Source: Cololabis saira
Taxonomy: Eukaryota; Chordata; Actinopteri; Beloniformes; Belonidae
Length of the DNA: 64,000 nucleotides
Assembly: GCF_033807715.1 (NCBI RefSeq)
Contig: NC_084592.1
Coordinates: forward strand, 21,576,501-21,640,500
Direction of reading: 5' to 3'
Shown here: one piece after another, positions 1-13,683 of the stretch
Layout of the letters: each line of letters begins with the position of its first letter
How positions within the stretch are numbered: the first letter of the stretch is position 1
The notes under the pieces: generated by a model
What the model saw: only the letters and a program-made list of their open reading frames with translations
The model's database searches: none
Told to the model about the DNA's origin: nothing
Position numbers and translations under genes: made by a program

Positions 1-272
1 CAACTTTACTTTTGTCTTAAAGGTTTTTAAAACCCTCATGTGGTCCCGGATATGGTCTAACAGGGAAATTATATGCATTTATCGTTTTCATGCAGCTTGT
101 CTGTGAAACGATCCGTGTAACTGCAGGAGCATCTTTTGATATCAAGGTTTTTTTTCCTTTTTTTGATGTCAGCTCCATATGAAGCTGCAAATGTCGAAAG
201 ATAGTGAGACGGTGGTCTTCTGACATTTACAGCATCGTGATGTGGGAGCAGAGCCGAGCCATTGTGCTCGCG

Positions 273-303
273 TGTGTGTGTGTGTGTGTGTGTCCGTGTG
301 TGT
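273..303. repeat. (GT)n microsatellite
   Basis: A nearly pure GT run of about 30 bases. Similar short GT or CA runs occur at 3640-3680 and 6048-6075. Confidence 0.85.
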
Positions 304-3300
304 TTACGGGTCGAGCTGTATTCACTTCCAACTGTTCCAGGTTACATTCTAAACGTTGCCATGGGAACCAGATTTGAGTGTTTTTTGCGGGGTTAAAGGA
401 GGAGAGCTCGAGCGAAGGAGGCCTTTTTTCGAGAATAAACTCAAGGACTGGAGTTTAAGCTGCAACATCCCTGATACAACCCCCCCCCTCCCTCCACCCC
501 TCCTTGACAAAAAGTTGGGTTTTACTGCGTGACACCTTGAGACTCACGCCACAAGCGAGCGCTGATGTCACTTTCACAGCTGTATGATTACAGGTTAAGT
601 TTGGCATGAACCGCTGTCAGTTTGTAAGTCCTGTAATTTCCAGCCAGTCCCAGGAGAGCGGAGGCCGTCCACTGGTCGCAGCTGCAGTCCCCAGACTGCA
701 GTCCAGCTGTGTGTCGGTGAGGCTCCCGTTATGGGCGGCGCAGCGGTCAGAGTGCTGATTTTATATGACAGCGAATGCATAACCTCCGCTAGGTGCCTCA
801 ATAAAAATCGCCCATGTAAAGCTGTTGCCTCTCTCTCCGAAGCTTTCGAGTGCTCGTTTTCTTTCACACAAGTGCAGAGGAGGAAGCTGCTTGAATACGC
901 CATGCATCCATGTCATGTCTCGTGACCCCCGTCTTATTCATGAACCCGCTTGCAGCTGTCATTTCCATCCTTTTCCATATGTATGCAGCGGAAGCCGAGA
1001 ACCCGAACAGAACAAGTCATCTACACACAGCTGAGACTCCCCGACACAACCTGGAGCACAGTCTGGCCATTGTGCTTCCTCTGTCTCTGACGGAAGAGGA
1101 AGACGTAGAGAGTTGACTTCCGAATGCAGAGAAAGGAAAAAAAAAAAAAAAAGCTCATGCATGCTTGTACTTTTCTCTTGGAGTGTGCTTCTGCTGCTGC
1201 ATCTCTGCCTCTGCGTGGGGAGGAATGAGCACCGCTGACAGAGGGCAGCGTTTCATCCCCCACTGAGGCTCACCGGCTGGTTGTGTGAGGCTGTGCAGGT
1301 CCCGTCTCCGCGCCGTCCCAGCGGTCCGCTCACAAGTACGGGATTTCTGGGATTTCAGTTCAAGTCAACCCTCCTAACCCCTCCTCACTTGTAGCTGAAC
1401 ATTACTAAGATTCAGACACATTAAATATTAGGAAAGATTATGCCAGATCTTGTCCTCAGCTTCATTCCATGCACCTGTGAAGATATGTGTCCATCAGGTT
1501 TATTTCTATCCCTTTCTATTTCTTTTACTGAATAATAATTTAGATTTCCGACGCGCAACACGCCAGTAGCTTCCTCCATAACTTTTGAGGTCAAGGATTA
1601 ATATCTCCTCAGCTCAGAGACTCGACTTAGAGTGTTTAAAAGAATCCTTTAAAAGGTTTTCTTAGTCAGGGAGATTACTTCTAAACGAAACCATAAACAA
1701 CACCTTAAAAAAAAAAAAGAGTCTGTGTCGTGCAGTCTGCTGGTAGAGAAAATGGATGGATTAAAGAAACTGTCCCTTCATGTCACAGCAATTTCTTGAC
1801 GTAAACATCAGATATTAAAGTTCTCAAAATACATACGATTAGAATAAAAATCGCAAATTTTAATCTAATATTTCCAGAAACTCAGTCCTGTAAGTGTTGG
1901 AATGTTGTTTCTTTTGGCTTGATTTAGTAAAAATGTTTTGTGCAATGTTAATCCTCGTTTTACATTTATTCATTCATTCTTTTAACCTTGTGTTTTGCGC
2001 TCCGGGCACCATATTTGACACATATTCCTGCGTGTTGCGGCCCTGCGCCGAGGCGGTGCTCGCGGCCTCTCCTGTAACTTCAGCAGAAGTGCTGTTTTGT
2101 ATTTGGCAGTTGTGATACGGCGTAAAGCCTGTCGTTTTACGCAGCTGTGCCTGATCCCGACTCTGATTTGCTGAGCCGGGAGATGAGCCGGGTAATGTGG
2201 GCCGGGCAGGTGCTGCAGAGTCGGTCGACTCCATCTGTCCTCCTGCCAAGTGACCCAGCACATGCCAGTCAGTCACTTTGAGAGAGACGGGCACTGTATG
2301 AGAAAAAGGCAGACAATGAAAAAGCCGGCCGAAAAAAGGGACGTAAAGAAGAATAGGAAGTTGCAGAGTGGGGGGTTGCAGTGACCCTATGAGGCTCCTT
2401 TTTGAATTTTTCACAACAAACAGCAGGTCATTGGGAGAAAAGGGCATTATTTTCCTGCAGTTGCTGCAGAGCTGCACAAACAGAGCAGACTAATAATAAT
2501 AATAATAAAAAGATCTTTCCATATTTTGTTGTCTAGCTGGCTCTTGCCGATTTTTCCCTGTCGGAGCAGCATGTTTTATTGCAAAGTGTTCAATCTCAGT
2601 AAACAGGCTACACCCAGGGTTCCCCACGCCTGCTCTCGTTCTGGAGGACCTGCCAAACCGTGCATCAGGAGGACTGTCGGATTCTATCCTGAGATGTCAG
2701 AGATGAAGAAAAAGAAGAAAAAGGGGAAAAAAAAAAAAGAAGCCTGTTAATACGTAAAACAACACGTGTAAAACTGTCAAAATTCATGTGCAGGTTGCTA
2801 GGATACGGACCGGTTGATTGATTGGGCGTGTGTTTAGCATGGAAATCCTGACGCTGCTCGCAGCTATCCATCCTGAGCGCTGGTGAACGTGCCGCTTCCC
2901 CCTTCCAGCGGTGCGGCACCTCGGTCTCGTGCAAACAGCTCTGTGACACTGACCGATGAAGTGGCCGTCCCTGCCAGGTTAAATACAGCGCGGGGGAGAC
3001 ACATATCCAATTAAAATTGAGGGATGCGCCCATCGCAGAGCTGGGCCCGGAGAACCTGAAGGCAAAACTGCAGGGCATCTTCAGCTCACCAGCTTAGTAA
3101 ATATTTGATGCTGGAGCAGCCAAGCGTGTGTTCTTGTAGAGAGGGGGTGCTTGCAAAAGTTAATGAGGTCTTTTCTAAAAGTTTTTTTTTCTTTTCTTTC
3201 TGTCATCAATACACTCATTTTGTATGTGCTCAGGTGTTTCTTCTTCATATTTAAAGGAGGACTGAACAGCATGCTGCTCTTCACCTCTCTCTTCCGGGGA

Positions 3301-3918
3301 CTTTGTTTTCACTGCAGCACCTGGTGCTCGTGCTCCCGCCATCACCCCCCCCCTCTCTCTCCTGCTCACATGTGCACGGGTTGTGTCGAGATAGATGGCG
3401 TGCATTATTGTCTTTCGCTGCCTCGCGTCACCGCTGCCCCTGGCAGAGACAGGCAACCGAAGACTCGCTTGGTATTAACATGCGGGGGTGTGAACAGCGT
3501 ACGACTGCACGTCACGTACAGTAGGCTGGATGTGAGCAGATAGTGTAGCAGAGACAGGCAGTTTATTCTTAGTAGAGTTGCGGTTGCCGCCATCCAGAGT
3601 CTTCCACAAGTACAGTAAACGTCTTGTGTGTGCATTGCGTCCACTGTGCGTGTGTGTGTTTGTGTTTGTGTGTGTGTAATGTGCCTCTGTGTTCCTGCCA
3701 TTACCCAAGTGGGAAGCTGCAGTCCATTTCAGAGATTGCAGCTGAGATGGTTTCGTTTCAAGTGGCGCGGGGAGTGATTCCAGGCGGCACGTTTTTCCGG
3801 TCGTTGTAGGGCGATAAATTCTCAGAGATGTAAAATGACAAGCTTCAAAAGGCTCCTTTGGCATCTGATAGACGGCGGTGGAAATGATGATGCTTCTAAT
3901 ATGGAGCACAATCCAGGT

Positions 3919-3923
3919 TGCCC

Positions 3924-3954
<31 letters not shown>

Positions 3955-3982
3955 ACACACACTCACACACACACACACACAC
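3919..3982. repeat. poly-C followed by (CA)n
   Basis: About 20 C residues run directly into a CA microsatellite with one CT interruption. The overlapping Pro/His-Thr open frames are low-complexity artefacts. Confidence 0.9.
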
Positions 3983-4861
3983 AGATGGGCTCTGATTCGA
4001 TCAAACGTCAGCACACATAATAGAAATGTGACCAGACAAAACACAGCTGTAATTAGCCTTCTGTTTTTGCTTTTTCTTTTTGAAGCGATCCTCCGGGTTG
4101 GGATGATGCTTCCACGGCGAGGTCGGATCATGACAAACGACAAGAATCTCATTACTATGTTGCGTTTGCGGCCCGCTCAGGTCTGCCAGGCCTTCGCACT
4201 GAGTCAGTGGCTTTCCAGAGCCGTCTTAAGCCTGGTTCTCAGAGCTGTTCTTACTCATAATAACCGCTCCAACTTAGTCAGGGTGTTTGTGAAAGGCGAA
4301 TCGGCCTTGTATGTTTTCTGCCCGGGGCGGCGAAAGCAGCCGGCCTGTAAACGCTTGCAGATTTGTTTTGGTGTTTCTGATGAGGAGTTTTGCAGTTCCA
4401 GTAGGGGCTGAAATAAAAATACTTGGTTAATTTGTAGACAGAACGACTGAAGGTCCGTTCCCTGTTGTAAAAGCACACCAGATTGCATCGGGAAGGGTTT
4501 ATTTTCTACCATATGGGATGCTTGTCCTAGAATTAGCTATTTGTTTAGTTTCTTCCTCTTTGGACTTTACTTTCTAGTCGCATATGGGAGCCTGCAACTA
4601 CCGACTCCCATCTCTGGCTTTCCCACAACCACCAGTAAAACTCTCGCCTCTTCCGTCTCACTTTAAATGCTGCCCATGCCGTTTCCACCTGCTCCCTCCT
4701 GTCAAGGAGGCCAGGCTCCTAACTTGAGATATTGATGTCAACTCAGGATATTTACTCAAGTATTTATTAAGTATTGATCAACACAGACATCCTCATGAGC
4801 GACTCGGATAATTGAATCAGCGTTCATTCCCACGCGGGCATCTTCCCACCCCTGGCCAAAG

Positions 4862-4881
4862 CCCCCCCCCCCCCCCCCCCA
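4862..4881. repeat. poly-C tract
   Basis: An uninterrupted run of about 19 C residues in a C-rich setting. Confidence 0.85.
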
Positions 4882-6039
4882 CCCGCGGCCCTGGACCACC
4901 CATCCCCGTCTCCTGCCCGCTTCCTGTTTGGGCCCCATGCATCATTTCTCAGAGTAGGTCGGGATTTGGAGCCGCGGGATTAAAGTCAGACAGGGATAAT
5001 GCCACTTCAGCCACTTGTGAGTCACATGACACGAGATGATCTAAGATATTGGGAGGGGCACTATAATGTCGTTAATGCATGGCAGGCTCTTATAGGTTTG
5101 ACTCCACCCCTTCGCGGGCCTCGGGTCACGGCTACGAAAACACGGAAGGACGGCAAGGACACCAGAGGCGGCAGGGATGAGCTGTTTTTCTCACCCCCCA
5201 CTTTAGCGCCCCTTCACACTCCCCCCCTCCACTCGGAAGTGCCTGTTAATGCAATTCTAACTTTAAACCTGTTACTGGCGCCCCCTCCTCCCCTCCAACC
5301 AGCACCAGCGCCTCCTATACCCATAATCCCACTGCCCTCTTAATCTCTTGATGGTTTATTGGACCAACTACTCTTCATTAACTTTACTTGTGCAAAACTG
5401 CTTTTATTCCCGGCTCCTGCAGTGTTTTATTCCCCTCCGTGTTTGTGTTTAATTTCTTTGACACTTTTGAGCTCGTTCAAATAATTGTCTGTGCATTTCT
5501 GTTTCTATTTGGTAAAGTTGTAACATGGACAAGCTGGTTTATCTTTTCATTTAATTAAACGCTTAATAATTGTATCAGTTTATCATTAAATTTAGAATAT
5601 TTGTAGTTTCCTTTTCACCGAATTAAATAGTACTTTAGTGCAACTCTGCAGTGCAACTCTGTCAAGGAAATGTGCAACAAAAGCTGTCTGAAACACAATG
5701 TGCTCTAAAAATGAGAGAGGAAGGAGTGTTTGGTTCCAAAATGAGCTGAAATGAAAGTGAAACTGAGCCGTAAAAGCACGTACTGATCTGTAAACCCCTG
5801 AGAAACGCTGTTTGATTTGGTCTCCAGGAGCGTTTTTCTCCGGACTCCACGGCGACGGCAGCTGTGACCTGCAGCGGCGCGTTTTCTAGCGTCCTGCCCA
5901 CTGATCAAACTCTCCAAACGCCTCTGCTTCTCAGAGGAGAAACTTCTGCTCGCCTCCAGCCAGTCGCCGTGTATTATTTTCCTCTTTCTGTGCGAGGGAC
6001 TTCCCTGCAGACACGGGGAGGGTAAAAAAAAGCAGAGGA

Positions 6040-6480
6040 GGTGTGTTTGTGTATGTGTGTGTGTGTCTGTGTGTGAACAAGTGAAGCCGGCTCTCCAGAG
6101 GGAGCCGGGGCGAAGAAGTGAGACGGGCAGAGAGAGAGAGAGAGACAGAGAGAAAGGGGGGACGATGAGAGACGACCAGCACACAGAGAGGACGACAGGC
6201 GCGCAAACAGTTGGAGGGCTTTGCGTAATGTTGAGTTGTGTACGTGCCGTGCGTTTCCCCCCGCCAGGACTTCCACCTATGGCAGGCGGGCTCAGCCGTT
6301 CAGCGACAGTATAATACCACCGTATGGCTGGCAGATTAAAGGATGAGAACTAAGGAGCGAGCCCTGCAACCCAAGCAGCAGAAGCAGCCATGAGGAGCAG
6401 CTGAGAGTGGACCCGGACCGCTCCGCCGCAGTGTGAGCCGGTACCCACCTGTCGGTAGCCTGGGACGCTGAGGTGCGTGA
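6040..6480 (+). promoter_or_regulatory. GC-rich tract, possible alternative promoter or first exon
   Basis: This tract has more CpG and GC than the surrounding intron, with a GT run, a GA run (about 6130-6150) and a candidate 5' splice site (GAG|GTGCGTGAGG) near 6471. An AUG at about 6390 is followed within five codons by a stop, so a transcript starting here would have an essentially noncoding first exon. Alternative promoters and internal starts are known for mammalian IGF2BP2. Here the assignment rests only on base composition and one donor-like site. Confidence 0.2.
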
Positions 6481-8261
6481 GGGAGATGCACGGCTGTGCG
6501 TCGGTGTCTCTGCTACATGCGTGCGTTGTGTCCTGTTGCGTGTCTGTGACTGTGCTGACCAGGTGCTTTGAGATCGGGAGGGGGCGGGGGGGGCGACCCC
6601 ACGGGAGTCTCGGGTTTGTGAGGGAGCGTGCGTGGGATGCTCGGAGGACAGGACAACAACGGTAGATTAAACATGTATGTGCTGTAATTGCGACTCACTG
6701 CGTTGGTTTGCTGTTTTGCATGAGAGGCAGAAGTGAGTTTTTCAGCAACTTTTCAGTTCCCACGTGAATAATCCTGCACAGTTTGCCCGCGAGGAAGGTG
6801 GTCAGGATTCAGTGTTTACTGCTGCTTTGTGATGTGCATGTTTTAGTTGTTTTTTTTCTCTCAAAAACCCAGCAAAGATTATGTACTTTTCAGTGCAGCA
6901 GGGGATTCCTGGGGTTTCAAAGGGTTGTACGTTAAGAACTTAAAATTATCTGCAGAAGAAAAAAAACTAAGTCTCAAAAGACCGGTGACCGTTACAAAAC
7001 TTGAAGACACAGCTGCTACAGACGAAGGACGGATGGATGAATGTCTTAGAAGATGTCAAATGAACATTTCAAATGACTCACTTCAGTTTCCAGTGATTTT
7101 AATCAGTGGATTTCCCCCCTGCTGCAACTATACCATCCTATACGGCGGTGACATTATGATCCTATTAATGAGCCTTACATTGCTGTGTAATCATCTCTTT
7201 CTCACGCACTACTTGCACAACACGCAGAAGAAAAGCTTTGGTTAAAGCTTTACGTAGATGCAGGACCCTTTACACCAAGCGCAGACCCCTGCATTACATT
7301 TTAAAATGTGTGAATGCTTGCTCACTGCAGCATCCAGTCGCCGTGGTGGAGGGAACTATTTTCATTTAAATTGAAATGGATTGTACCACATAGACATGCA
7401 GGGAAAAATGATTTTAATATAGCAATTTTATTGACTTAACAAGCGTGAAGGGGGAAAATGTGTTTTTGTGTCATCTGGACACCCTGCGGTGTTGCAGCGC
7501 TCACTGAAAATTAATTTTTGAAGATTACACCTGAGAGCTGAATACCTCTATATCTGCAACCTGTATGCAGAAGCAACACTTGTGCAAAGACTCGCTGATT
7601 CATTTCTGTTTCCCTGTGTCGAGATGACCCACAGATTCAAACATCTGTGGATGGTCTAAATTGAATATGATATCACATACTGTGCAGAGATGTCAAACAC
7701 GACGGGACTGAGCCACTGAAATCTGTTGCATCATTTACAATGAACCCCAATTATGTGGCATCGAGTCACTGCTTGATGCTTTAAACTTCCCTGCATACTA
7801 ATAGACCCCGTTAATTAACTTTGCACTCGTGTGCCGGGTGAAGAAACAACATGCGGGGTTTTCTTATTTATATCTTTTATGAAGCAGCCGAGTGAGTGTC
7901 GGCAGCGAGGAGCAGACACATGTCAACAGGAAGGCTGTGGCTTCAAGTAAGAGCTGCACGTGTTCTCCCTCCGAAGAGAAACGGACGGGCAGGTGAGCCT
8001 GCTGAATCCTGATGAGTCCGTGCACGAGTCCGTGCCCACCGAGGTCCGGCAGGGAGACGGGAACAGGCACCTGAGCGCTACAGGCTGGAGTGAGACGGTT
8101 AGCAGCGGTGCGGAGCAGCAGCTTTGTGCACTCTGCAGAACTGCTGTGAAAGGGGTGCATTCAGGGAGCCGTGGAGAAGAGCAGATGCAGGGCTTGAGAT
8201 GGGCTTTTAACAAATACCTGGTATTAACCTGAATATAACGGGACTGAGGTGTGAACCTTTT

Positions 8262-8595
8262 TAGAGAAATTGAAATCTAGTTCAGAATCGCCGCCCACAT
8301 CATCTCCAGAACCTCTTCTCCAGAGCACATCACACCCATCCTCAAGCCACTTCGCCGGCTTCTGCTCCACTCTCACATTGATCTCAAAATTCTGCTCCTC
8401 ACCTTCACGGTTCTCCATGACGTAGCTCCTCCATACCTCTCAGAGCATCGCCCACACTCAGATCCTCCTCAGCCTCCCTCCTTCCACCCGCCCGCCTTCA
8501 GGAGGTGTAGAGCTAGCAGCTCTCCCCCCGACTCTGGAGCTCTCCTTACCTTTGACCTTCTCCACATCTTCAAATCTCACATTAAGACCTGATAG
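8262..8595 (+). mobile_element. L2-type LINE 3' fragment
   Basis: The plus strand can be read, with frame damage, as the C-terminal tail of an L2/CR1-like reverse transcriptase. A segment near 8323-8450 reads EHITPILKPL, then IDLKILLLTF, then APPYLSE, matching the family pattern (HITPVL..L.WLPV..RI.FKILLL..K...G..P.YL). It is 5' truncated and carries no complete protein. A second L2 tail lies at 59610-60150. Confidence 0.6.
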
Positions 8596-8622
8596 CAAAA
8601 TATGATTGAATCAACGTTGAAA

Positions 8623-9215
8623 TAGGGCTGGGCGATATATCGAGATTTTAATATATATCGATATATTTTCAAACGCGATATGGTATGAGACAATATCGTT
8701 TATATCGAGAATTTTTTTTTTTTTATATAGCTTATTTTGTGACAAATTAACTTGAATGTTTTATTTGAGATTTGCACAAATGTTTTGTTATTTGCACAAC
8801 TGTCAACCTCATTGGAAAAGTCTGCCTGTTACTGTCTACATTGTATTAATTGCACAGTGTATTTTAATTTAATTGTTATGCAGGAAAGGGATATTTGTTT
8901 TATTTTATTCAAGAAGCATTTTTATTCTATATATGCAGGCAGTTTATTTTTATTTCATTTGTTTTATACATTTTGATATTGTGCAGACCTCTGTTAATAA
9001 ATGTACCTGTGTGACATTTGGCACGAGGCTTTGTATTAAAACTTTATTTTTTTAAGGGTTTGCCTCAGAAAAAACGAAGCTAACAGAGATGCTATGCTAT
9101 AATGCTTTGGGGGAAACCCCAATTATGGCACAGAAAAAATATCGATATATATCGAGTATCGCCATTTAGCTAGAAAATATCGAGAATGACTTCTGGTCCA
9201 TAACGCCCAGCCCTA
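8623..9215. mobile_element. hAT-type miniature element
   Basis: Terminal inverted repeats begin TAGGGCTGGGCG and end CGCCCAGCCCTA. The element is flanked by the same 8 bp, CGTTGAAA, at 8615-8622 and 9216-9223, the target duplication length expected for hAT elements. The interior is AT-rich with repeated ATATCGA words and no transposase frame, so it is non-autonomous. It sits inside an older repeat rich in TTGAA and CAAC words that continues on both sides (about 8600-9380 and after 9702). Confidence 0.85.
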
Positions 9216-9383
9216 CGTTGAAATATGGTTAGGCAGAAACATTGAAGCCATGTTGAAGCCATGTCCATGACAAACAGAATACGTTAATTCAACATTGATT
9301 ACACATTGGCTTTAGAATTGGATGATTGATTGATGGTTGATCCACCATCAGTCGTTGACCTAAAACAAAAATCAACCTTTTTG

Positions 9384-9701
9384 TGTCAGTGTTTGAAATT
9401 TCCCCCAGTTTGTGTTTTCTGTTCTGCCCCGCCTGTTTTCCATCTCCCCTGATTGTTCACGCCTGTGTCCCTGTGTATCTGGACTCGTCTTCCCCTGCTC
9501 CCTGTCGGTCCGTACTGTTTGCTCCCTCCATGTTGTCCCGTAGTTTTTGGATCCCTGTTTCTGTTCTGCGTCTTTTGATCCTGCCCAGCAGCGCTTTTGC
9601 TTTTGGTTTTGGTTTTGGTTTTTTCTGAATAAACCCTGTTTTTTGGAACTCCTGCCTCTCACTCTCCTGCATCTGGGTCCAAAAAACAACCATCCCTGAC
9701 A
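9384..9701. mobile_element. solo LTR
   Basis: The sequence starts TGTCAG and ends CTGACA, the short inverted TG...CA termini of LTR retroelements. It is flanked on both sides by TTTTG (9379-9383 and 9702-9706), a 5 bp target duplication. An AATAAA lies near 9626. At 318 bp with no internal coding region, it fits a solo LTR left by recombination between the two LTRs of a provirus-like element. The superfamily (Gypsy-like is plausible) is not determined. Confidence 0.75.
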
Positions 9702-12483
9702 TTTTGACCATAATTCAACATTGATCTAACCTATTTAGCTATCTGGGAAATAAAGAAAGAACATGCATTTGTAGTTTAAACTGTTGTTTTGTTAGTTTGG
9801 TTTTATTTTGATTTGTTTGCACTTTGTTAATGTTTTGATTTATTGCTTTTATGTTGTTTTTATTATTGATTTTTTTCTGTAAGGTGTACATTATTATTTC
9901 ATTATTAATAAATACAATAATACATACATAATGATTTAGATTAATCAAACTAGTAGTAAAGTAGTAAATAGTAGTAAATAGTTATGATTATGTTTTGAGA
10001 TTATGAACCCCTTCATAAAGGAAGAATTATCCAATTATAAAATTAACAACAACAAAGAAAGATTAGTTAATTCCATCAGCCATATGGAGTGTTTCTTTTG
10101 TTTCTTTTCTTTTTTTTTTTTATCTTTTAGCTTACTGTATTACAGTTTTCTGGAGCATAACTTCCCAGTTTTGCTTCAGTCCTACTTCTTGAACGTGCGT
10201 CATTTTGAGCTGAAACAGCAGTTGTCTGTTAAAAGTCCTGAAAGTACATTACCTGCCCAGAACCAGCGCGATTGTTAACATAGATGCATAGATGTAACGG
10301 TTGGATAGCAGCCGTTCTCTAACTGTGTGTAATGGACCTAAGGCACGGATGTGGCAGCCGTGGCGAGACCCGCTGGAACATCTCCAGAAAGGAGCCCCGG
10401 CACTTCCTCCTGCACACCATACACCATCCTTATTAAAAGAAAGGATTTAACGCCATCCAGTAGTTCAGCAAAAACAAGCAGAGTGGGGTGAGCAAACACA
10501 GGGCAACTAAATGTGTGCAAAATGATATTTTATGGCTTTTAACAAAATATTTATATATACTGTTTATATATTGAATTACCAGCCTTAATAAATGTGTTTC
10601 CAGTGTTTTCATAGCCTGCACGAAACAACATGGTTAGTGTACAGGAGTCTTTTTGCGGTTCATTACTTTAAGTATTTAACCACATCACAGTCCAGTGTGA
10701 GTGCAGTCTCTTATCAGAGCATAGTCCTTTGAAATTGAGTGTTTAGTAAATGTAATTTCTGAGGTCAAGGTGCAATTTTTCATTTGGAGTCTCTGAATTT
10801 GTGTAAATTATCTACGTTTATTTAGAAAGGGCTTTATTTTAATGGCTTTCTTTAACTGTAGAATGATCTGAGTGAGCCTTTGCAGGCTCCGCTGTTTCTC
10901 TCAAGGCCAATGCTCTGGCTCTTTTTTTCAGGGTTTTAAAGAAAAGGGCCTGAGTCTGCTACTAAATTTAGTGGGCACTTTCATCGCTCTATTCACCCAG
11001 CTCTCCTCAGCGTTTCATAAATCCAGGATTCCAGTAGTGTTTGAGTCAATCTGCTAACATAATTAACAGACAAACAAATATATATTTGTATGTGTTCATT
11101 GATATTTACCGACAGCCTTCAAGGGACTTTTTTTAGGAAATTCTGAATCTGTAAAACACAATACTGCCCTGATTCCACACAAACACAAGATGGTGTCTTT
11201 CTGGAGTTCTTCTGGCCTTGGTCGAGCGTCTCAGGATTATATATTTATGCAGTCAGGCGCTGACTTGAGTCCCGAAGGCTGCGTGTTGCACTGCTGCTCC
11301 ACACTCTTGTTTCTTCCTCTGGGGGGGGTGGCGACAGCAACAAATCTCTGTGGCTGGAGGACGGCAGCGATGTACGGATGCCATCATGTCAAATCCTTTT
11401 ATCTCTGCTCCACAACAATCGCACGTGCCTCCGAGAAGTGCTCGGGGAGTGCTGTGCAGAAATGAGCCGTGCCGCCGTCTTCATCCGGCGGCAGACTTGG
11501 GGGACACGGCGGGGGAATGCAACCGGACTTTGTAAAATCAGAGGAGGGGGGGGCATCCTTCACGTTAGAGGGGTCTCCTCAACACTGTTGCTTTCTCTTT
11601 GAGATTCCAGGTTGTTTAGGGGCTTAAGAGCTTAAGTGCCACACCAGCAATTGGTTTAATTCAGATTAGATGAGTCAGTTGTTGGTGTATAGGGACCACC
11701 GAGGTATTTTAACAACCCACCTGAACCAAATAACGTGTAACGCTCACAGCAGGGCTTTGTTAGCTCCAGCATGTAGTACAGTCCACATCGACTATGCAAT
11801 AACACGTGCACTTGTAACGGTAAATGCAGCTTATCGCCTGATGATCACATTATGCTGCACTCAGCTCTGTGCCATCACGCACATAAAAAGAAGCAGAAGA
11901 CATTAGTGTTGTTCAGACGGCGTATAGACTGCATTTGTAATATGAGCATGTAATAGGTGCCTAATCACATGCCTTCGGTGTAGTTTATGGCCACAGAGGT
12001 TTTAATTCCCCATTTTATCTGCATAGCACGACTGTGATGGGGGCCAGATCATCTTTCATTTTGTGAAAAATACGTCTTTATACGAGCTTTTTCTGGACTG
12101 ACGAGAACTTCCTGTCTGCCTCCTTGAGCGTGGCCTTCAAGCCTCCTGTTAGACGCTAAGAAAGAGGGAACAGCATTGACAAAAAAAAAGCTCCAATCAC
12201 TCTTTTTCCGAGAGGAGAAAATGTTTGCTTTTTTTTTTTTGCTTTGGCAGAAAAAAATAATGTCGTCGAACATCAGGCAGCACATTTGTTCTTGTGTTGG
12301 TGTGAAACAGTTGTGAGGTGTCTTTGCAATACGAGCTGATTACCCCGAGAGCCGGCCCATCATTGTTGACGGCTAAATGGGTGCAGGGGGAAAAAAGGGG
12401 AATGACAGTTAAATGGTGGAAAACAAACTCGATCATTCAGGTGAATAAAGTATGAGCTTTCTGGATTGGAGGGTGAGGCATGT

Positions 12484-12508
12484 GTGGGGGGGGGGGGGGG
12501 GGGGGGGG
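12484..12508. repeat. poly-G tract
   Basis: About 24 consecutive G residues, a candidate G-quadruplex or assembly-sensitive run. Confidence 0.85.
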
Positions 12509-12820
12509 AGCAGAGGCGTTTTGTGGGAGTTTTGTGTGGCGGCTCGTTCAGTATGAGTCGGGGCTGAAAGGCCGCTTGGGTTGTCTTTTCATCCGTCCAG
12601 GGACAGGGCTCCCCCGCTGGGCGCGGGACGGCGCGCCTCCTGAGCCGCCTCTGACATCCACACAGAGCGGGACGGCGGAGTAAACAGGGCTTTCAGAGGC
12701 CTCATTAGACAGGAACTTGACGAGAGAAGGAAATGTTCAATTATTCGCTTGTCTGCTAAAAAAGGAGAGGCTTTGCCATCAATTCAGGAACTCCTGGAAA
12801 AGACAACAAAATCTTTGTAT

Positions 12821-12849
12821 ATGTGTGTGTGTGTGTGCCTGTGTGTGTG

Positions 12850-12893
<44 letters not shown>

Positions 12894-12914
12894 TGTTTGT
12901 GTGTGTGTGTGTTT
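12821..12914. repeat. (GT)n microsatellite
   Basis: GT run with scattered GCCT and TT interruptions, about 90 bases. Confidence 0.9.
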
Positions 12915-13683
12915 TAATGACTTTGATTTTTGTGGGGGTGTTATAGGACTAAAGTGCATATACTGTATCCATTAAGAATTTTTTTTTTCTCATGTCAACC
13001 TGCATGTGTTTTTAAAATGTGAAAAATAAATGGACTCGTGACAGATTTATGTAATAGCATATTTAAAAAAAAAACAACCCCATAAGACATATCTTTTAAG
13101 ATATATTTCACACTGTGCTCTCCCAAACAATAGTGTGTTGATGGCGTGTCTTACCACATTAATTCCCACGAGCCCAGCGGCCTTGTTGGATGCTCATTGC
13201 CATGGTAACCAGTCAGCAATATGCTAACATACACTGTGTGACATAAATAAAGAGCGAAAGTGTTAAGATGTTTAGAATTTTTCTGCGTAAGCCAATGTTT
13301 ACCACACAGGACGCACTTTTAAGTAGGAACTACCTTCTGAGGCGGTTGGATGAAACATCTGTCCCTTATTGCCGTTAGGAGTAAACTTTAACCGAAATCA
13401 TCACGGGGCAGTCGAGTGAACGTGAGCTGCCATGAATAACACGCCTGTGCCTAAAAGCTGCCTGCGGCCGCTCGAGGAGATCGTCGATGCTTCTCAACCT
13501 CTTTCTTTTCAACCACAAATCGATAGATGTTGTCTTCTCCAAATCTTCTTTTGCCAATCAAATAGGGTTTCACTTCAAAGCGTCTGACAGTTTTCTTTGA
13601 CAGATACTTGCTCTTCATTTATTCAGCACTGTCCACACGCAGCACTATGACTCACATCCAGTGCACTTGAGCTTCTGTAATTT

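Noticed and set aside
1974..2477. 167-codon minus-strand frame
   Set aside because: No similarity to known families, no conserved motif, and it lies in intron sequence; probably chance.
3475..4152. 225-codon minus-strand frame
   Set aside because: It is largely over CA/GT and C runs, with no recognisable domain and no splice context; a chance frame in intron.
8008..8045. CTGATGAGTCCGTGCACGAG, resembling a hammerhead core
   Set aside because: It has CTGATGA and a short stem II but lacks the obligatory GAAA after the stem and any stem III, so it is a chance match.
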